Shown here: positions 7,204-9,710 of the stretch, piece by piece
Layout of the letters: each line of letters starts with the position of its first letter
How positions within the stretch are numbered: position 1 is the first letter of the stretch
Assembly (NCBI GenBank): GCA_041581055.1
Contig: JBFGCT010000157.1
Span: forward strand, 1-9,710
Reading direction: 5' to 3'
Length of the DNA: 9,710 bases
From: JBFGCT01 sp041581055
GTDB lineage: Bacteria > Actinomycetota > Acidimicrobiia > Acidimicrobiales > Ilumatobacteraceae
Program-made: the position numbers and the translations under genes
Notes under the pieces: generated by a model
The model's database searches: none
The model's input: only the letters and a program-made list of their open reading frames with translations
Told to the model about the DNA's origin: nothing

Positions 7204-8082
7204 ATGACGAACACCGAGAACTGGCCACCGGTGAACCCGGTCGGACCGTTCGACAACTACTGCGACGGAATCGGACAACCCGGGGCAGCTGGGCTCGGAT
7301 ACGTGTCGACGATGAAGCTGGCGACCGGGCTGGCCGATGTCAGTGATTACGACGAGGACAGCGTCCTCGAAGGCATCGTCGCGTACGACAAGGCGGAAAA
7401 GGCGAACGCCTACATCGGGCAGATCAACATGGGCACAGCGTCGTCGTTCTGCGGCACGATGGGCCGCCTGTGGGGCTACGACCTCGCCGTCGCTCCCGAC
7501 CTTTACGACAACCCGATCCCCGGCGACTATGTGCAGTACGACGGCACCCCGCTGCCGGTATACAACGCGCAGCCGCTCCTTCAAGCGACGCAGCAGCTGT
7601 TCGGCACCGAGGCGGACCGGCGTTTCCCCCCGGCGCCGGGCGCGTACGTCGTGTGCGCGAACAAGAGCGTCACCGCGGCGTACGACGCCGCGAACGTCAC
7701 GTCGGTGTGGTGCTACATCGCGATCTCGATCACCCGGGATCGGAACAACTCCGCCGACCTCTTCATCGAGGACGCCGGTCGGTTCCCGGCGGACGCGGGG
7801 TCCAATCCGGGTGACGACGTCGGCATGTGGCTCTACGAGCACATCGGGAAGGTGATCAACAGCATCATCGCGTGCGGCAAGGACCAGAGCGTGGTGTACG
7901 AGAAGACGTTCATCGGCTGGACCTACGTTGATGTCACGCCCAACATGGTCGGCACGGCGCTGACGTGCGCGCCCTACATCACGCTGGCGAAGAACGCCGT
8001 CGTCGGCGACTTCGACAACATGCTCGGGATGCCGCTCCAGACGTGGAGCGACAACGCCGGCGGCGGCGTGGGTCCGAGCTGA
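7204..8082 (+). CDS. hdcA: Pyruvoyl-dependent histidine decarboxylase proenzyme
   Basis: A 292-residue proenzyme that converts histidine to histamine and CO2 without pyridoxal phosphate. AYIGQINMGTASSFCG at 69-84 matches the self-cleavage region of the Lactobacillus 30a enzyme. Cleavage between Ser80 and Ser81 would give a beta chain (1-80) and an alpha chain starting with the pyruvoyl group. Residues known in that enzyme are kept with a constant small offset: Tyr61 and Asp62 (Tyr62, Asp63), Phe82 (Phe83), Phe187 and Glu189 in LFIEDAG (Phe195, Glu197). Other family blocks are FGTEADRR (133-140) and PAPGAYVVCANKSVTA (143-158). It lacks the extra residues near the alpha-chain C-terminus of lactobacillal forms. 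No histidine/histamine antiporter (hdcP), hdcB or hisS follows it. It is divergent from the two-peptidase operon. A related amino acid as substrate is possible but less likely. Confidence 0.93.
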   Translation: MTNTENWPPVNPVGPFDNYCDGIGQPGAAGLGYVSTMKLATGLADVSDYDEDSVLEGIVAYDKAEKANAYIGQINMGTASSFCGTMGRLWGYDLAVAPDLYDNPIPGDYVQYDGTPLPVYNAQPLLQATQQLFGTEADRRFPPAPGAYVVCANKSVTAAYDAANVTSVWCYIAISITRDRNNSADLFIEDAGRFPADAGSNPGDDVGMWLYEHIGKVINSIIACGKDQSVVYEKTFIGWTYVDVTPNMVGTALTCAPYITLAKNAVVGDFDNMLGMPLQTWSDNAGGGVGPS

Positions 8083-8145
8083 GCGACACGCCCGACTCGA
8101 TCCCGCCGCGAGTCCTCGAGTCGGTCCCGATCGGTCGCGTGTTGC
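8083..8145. terminator. Candidate bidirectional terminator hairpin
   Basis: This lies between convergent genes. The left arm 8083-8099 pairs in two blocks: 8083-8091 with 8137-8145 (9 bp, one G-U) and 8092-8099 with 8117-8124 (8 bp, perfect). A small palindrome CCGATCGG at 8127-8134 fills the right-hand bulge. There is no T-run on either side, so it would be a non-canonical, actinobacterial-style terminator. Confidence 0.55.
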
Positions 8146-8169
8146 CGGCGGGCCAAGCGGCAGCGATGA

Positions 8170-9555
8170 TCAGTCGCCGCGGAGCAGATGGGCGACCTTG
8201 GTCGCCACCTTGGCCTCCTTGTCGGATTTCAGCTCGCGGCTGTCGGCCGTGGCGAGGATGCGGCGACTGGCGCGCACGCCGAGCCAGCGGAACGGCTCTG
8301 GCTCCCAGCGGCGGGCGGTCGCGCCGACCCATGGCAGCGAGGTGCGCTCGGTGGTGGTGCGGGTGATCAGCTCGGCCAGGGTGCGGCCGGCGAGGTTGGA
8401 CGGCGCGACCCCTTCCCCGACGTAACCGCCGAGCGAACCGTGTCCGGTGCGCGGGTCGAAGTTGACCGACGGCAGCCAGTTGCGGGGGATGCCGAGGACG
8501 CCGCCCCACCGGTGGGTGAACTCCACGTCGTGCAGCACGGGAAACAGGTCGACCAGCGTCTCGCGGATGAGCTCGTGCGACGCCAGGTGCTGCTCCATCT
8601 TCGGCTCGATGCGTGACCCGAACGCGTACGGCACGCCGCGCCCGCCGAACGCGATGCGGTCGTCGGCGGTGCGTTGGCCGTAGATCACCATGTACCGGTC
8701 GTCGGAGAACGTCGGCCGGTCGGCGAGCCCGATCTGCCCGATCACGTCGTCGGCCAGCGGCTCGGTGGCGACCATCAGCGAGTAGACGGGCAGCAGCGTC
8801 CGCCGCTCGCCGGCGAGGTCGCGGGTGTACGCCTCGGTCGAGCGCACGACGACGTCGGCGTTCACCGTGCCCGCCGTCGTCGTCACCGACCGGCCCTCGA
8901 CGCCGAGCACCTGGGTCTGTTCGGCGATCGTGACGCCGCGCCGTTCGAGCACGGCGGCGAGCCCGCGCACGAGCCGGGCCGGGTCGATGGCGGCGACCGC
9001 GGCGAAGAAGATCCCCGACCGGACGTTGGTCGTGTTCATGTACTCGGCGACACCGTCGCGATCGAGCAGCCGGATCTCGTCGTCGGTCAAGCCGTGGGCG
9101 CGGTGCTCGGCGATCTCGGCGCGCTGGCGATCGGCCTGCGGCCGGGTCCGGGCGGCGCGGATCCAGCCGCCCTTCGCGTAGTGGCAGTCGATGCCCTCCT
9201 CGCCGGCGACGCGTCCGATCTCGTCGACCGAGTCGAACACCGCGCGGGTCAACCGCAGCGACTCGGCCGCCGACGAGCGCTTGGCGTACTTGCCGAACGA
9301 CCCCGCCAACTCGCCGACCGCCCAACCGCCGTTGCGGCCGGAGGCCCCGAACCCGCAGTAGTGCCGTTCGAGCACGGCGATGCGCAGCGCCGGGTCGAGG
9401 TGCGACAGGTAGTAGGCGGTCCACAGGCCACTGAACCCGCCGCCCACGATCGCGACGTCGACGTCCAGGTCACCGTCGAGTCCGGGACGCGGCGTGATCG
9501 GCCCGAGCCGATCGAGCCAGAGCGCGGTGGTGCACGCGTCGCGCAGCGTCGACAT
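8170..9555 (-). CDS. DAO-family FAD amine oxidoreductase, PuuB-like
   Basis: A 461-residue flavoenzyme of the DAO fold (D-amino-acid oxidase superfamily), resembling gamma-glutamylputrescine oxidase PuuB and related amine oxidoreductases. DVAIVGGGFSGLWTAYYL (33-50) is the FAD-binding beta-alpha-beta unit with Glu63 after the second strand. FGASGRNGGW (69-78) is the typical PuuB-like flavin loop. HRWGGVLGIPRNWLPSV (348-364) and GYVGEGVAPSNLAGRTLAELI (377-397) form the C-terminal FAD and substrate end. The last 60 residues are basic. It probably oxidises a primary or secondary amine or an N-acyl amine to an aldehyde or imine and H2O2; the substrate is unknown. The ATG at 9555 is supported by TAACGT 8 nt upstream (leaderless) and by a LacI-type operator over the presumed -35 region. 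It converges on hdcA, so histamine or a conjugate is a candidate substrate by context only. Confidence 0.85.
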   Translation of the reverse strand: MSTLRDACTTALWLDRLGPITPRPGLDGDLDVDVAIVGGGFSGLWTAYYLSHLDPALRIAVLERHYCGFGASGRNGGWAVGELAGSFGKYAKRSSAAESLRLTRAVFDSVDEIGRVAGEEGIDCHYAKGGWIRAARTRPQADRQRAEIAEHRAHGLTDDEIRLLDRDGVAEYMNTTNVRSGIFFAAVAAIDPARLVRGLAAVLERRGVTIAEQTQVLGVEGRSVTTTAGTVNADVVVRSTEAYTRDLAGERRTLLPVYSLMVATEPLADDVIGQIGLADRPTFSDDRYMVIYGQRTADDRIAFGGRGVPYAFGSRIEPKMEQHLASHELIRETLVDLFPVLHDVEFTHRWGGVLGIPRNWLPSVNFDPRTGHGSLGGYVGEGVAPSNLAGRTLAELITRTTTERTSLPWVGATARRWEPEPFRWLGVRASRRILATADSRELKSDKEAKVATKVAHLLRGD

Positions 9556-9563
9556 GCCGGCCG

Positions 9564-9569
9564 ACGTTA
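9564..9569 (-). promoter_or_regulatory. -10 element of the amine oxidoreductase gene
   Basis: TAACGT on the minus strand fits TANNNT and ends 8 nt before the ATG at 9555. With no Shine-Dalgarno in between, a leaderless transcript is predicted. Confidence 0.55.
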
Positions 9570-9577
9570 GTGCCCTG

Positions 9578-9595
9578 ACCGCAAACGTTTGCGGT
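9578..9595. promoter_or_regulatory. LacI/PurR-family operator palindrome
   Basis: ACCGCAAACGTTTGCGGT is a perfect 18-bp palindrome with a central CG. Its core GCAAACGTTTGC is the classic LacI/GalR-family operator form and equals the core of the E. coli PurR box. It lies 22-40 nt before the start codon and covers the expected -35 position of the TAACGT promoter, so a bound repressor would block transcription. No LacI-type regulator is in the window; it may be just beyond the right edge or elsewhere. Confidence 0.8.
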
Positions 9596-9607
9596 GTTCC
9601 GCCGGCC

Positions 9608-9690
9608 GAGTTCGCCGCTCGCTGCGTTGCCGCTCCTCACCGCAGGGCAAGGCTGCGCAGTCGTCGCCGCGCCTTGCGACCGACGAACTC
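9608..9690. repeat. Long imperfect inverted repeat, non-coding
   Basis: GAGTTCGCCGCTCGC at 9608-9622 pairs with GCGACCGACGAACTC at 9676-9690 with two mismatches. Inside, GCAAGGC at 9647-9653 pairs with GCCTTGC at 9671-9677, an alternative stem that shares two bases with the outer arm. No convincing gene covers 9596-9710. It could be a REP-like palindromic element or a terminator for a gene beyond the edge. Confidence 0.55.
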
Positions 9691-9710
9691 GACTCGACGT
9701 CGACACCCCG

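Noticed and set aside
8674..9570. Plus-strand open reading frame of 298 codons
   Set aside because: It is antisense to the FAD oxidoreductase, which has clear FAD-binding motifs.
9470..9706. Minus-strand open reading frame of 78 codons at the right edge
   Set aside because: It crosses the LacI-type operator, the promoter and the inverted repeat, and has a biased Arg/Ala composition.

Overview
The window is very GC-rich DNA with tightly packed genes. Three features recur at the flanking genes: start codons 6-8 nt downstream of a TANNNT-like hexamer with no Shine-Dalgarno, GTG starts, and 4-nt ATGA/GTGA overlaps. This points to a high-GC actinobacterium, possibly an Acidimicrobiia-type lineage. 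The lineage is an inference from style only; no rRNA or tRNA is present.

Layout: (1) 1-164, two tandem copies of a 49-bp hairpin-forming repeat, then a leaderless promoter. (2) 165-2659 (+), a compact operon of an alpha/beta hydrolase, a dienelactone-hydrolase-family enzyme and an AzlC/AzlD branched-chain amino-acid exporter pair. (3) 2717-3988 (+), a PhzS-like FAD monooxygenase with its own leaderless promoter, whose core closely matches the promoter of the first operon. (4) 4058-7017 (-), a two-gene operon of an HExxH metallopeptidase-like protein and, by a GTGA overlap, a serine carypeptidase-type protein (serine carboxypeptidase, family S10) with no signal peptide. (5) 7204-8082 (+), divergent from that operon, a pyruvoyl-dependent histidine decarboxylase with an intact Ser-Ser self-cleavage site and conserved substrate residues. 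(6) 8170-9555 (-), convergent with hdcA, a DAO/PuuB-like FAD amine oxidoreductase, preceded by a perfect 18-bp LacI/PurR-type operator palindrome. (7) 9596-9710, non-coding, with an imperfect long inverted repeat.

The most interesting part is 4058-8082. Two peptidases and a histidine decarboxylase sit together, are visibly lower in GC than their neighbours in hand-counted lines, and use clear Shine-Dalgarno sites where the flanking genes appear leaderless. This suggests a transferred module. One working model is intracellular peptide breakdown feeding histidine to decarboxylation, with histamine possibly oxidised by the neighbouring flavoenzyme. The enzyme identities are well supported by motifs; the pathway link is inference.
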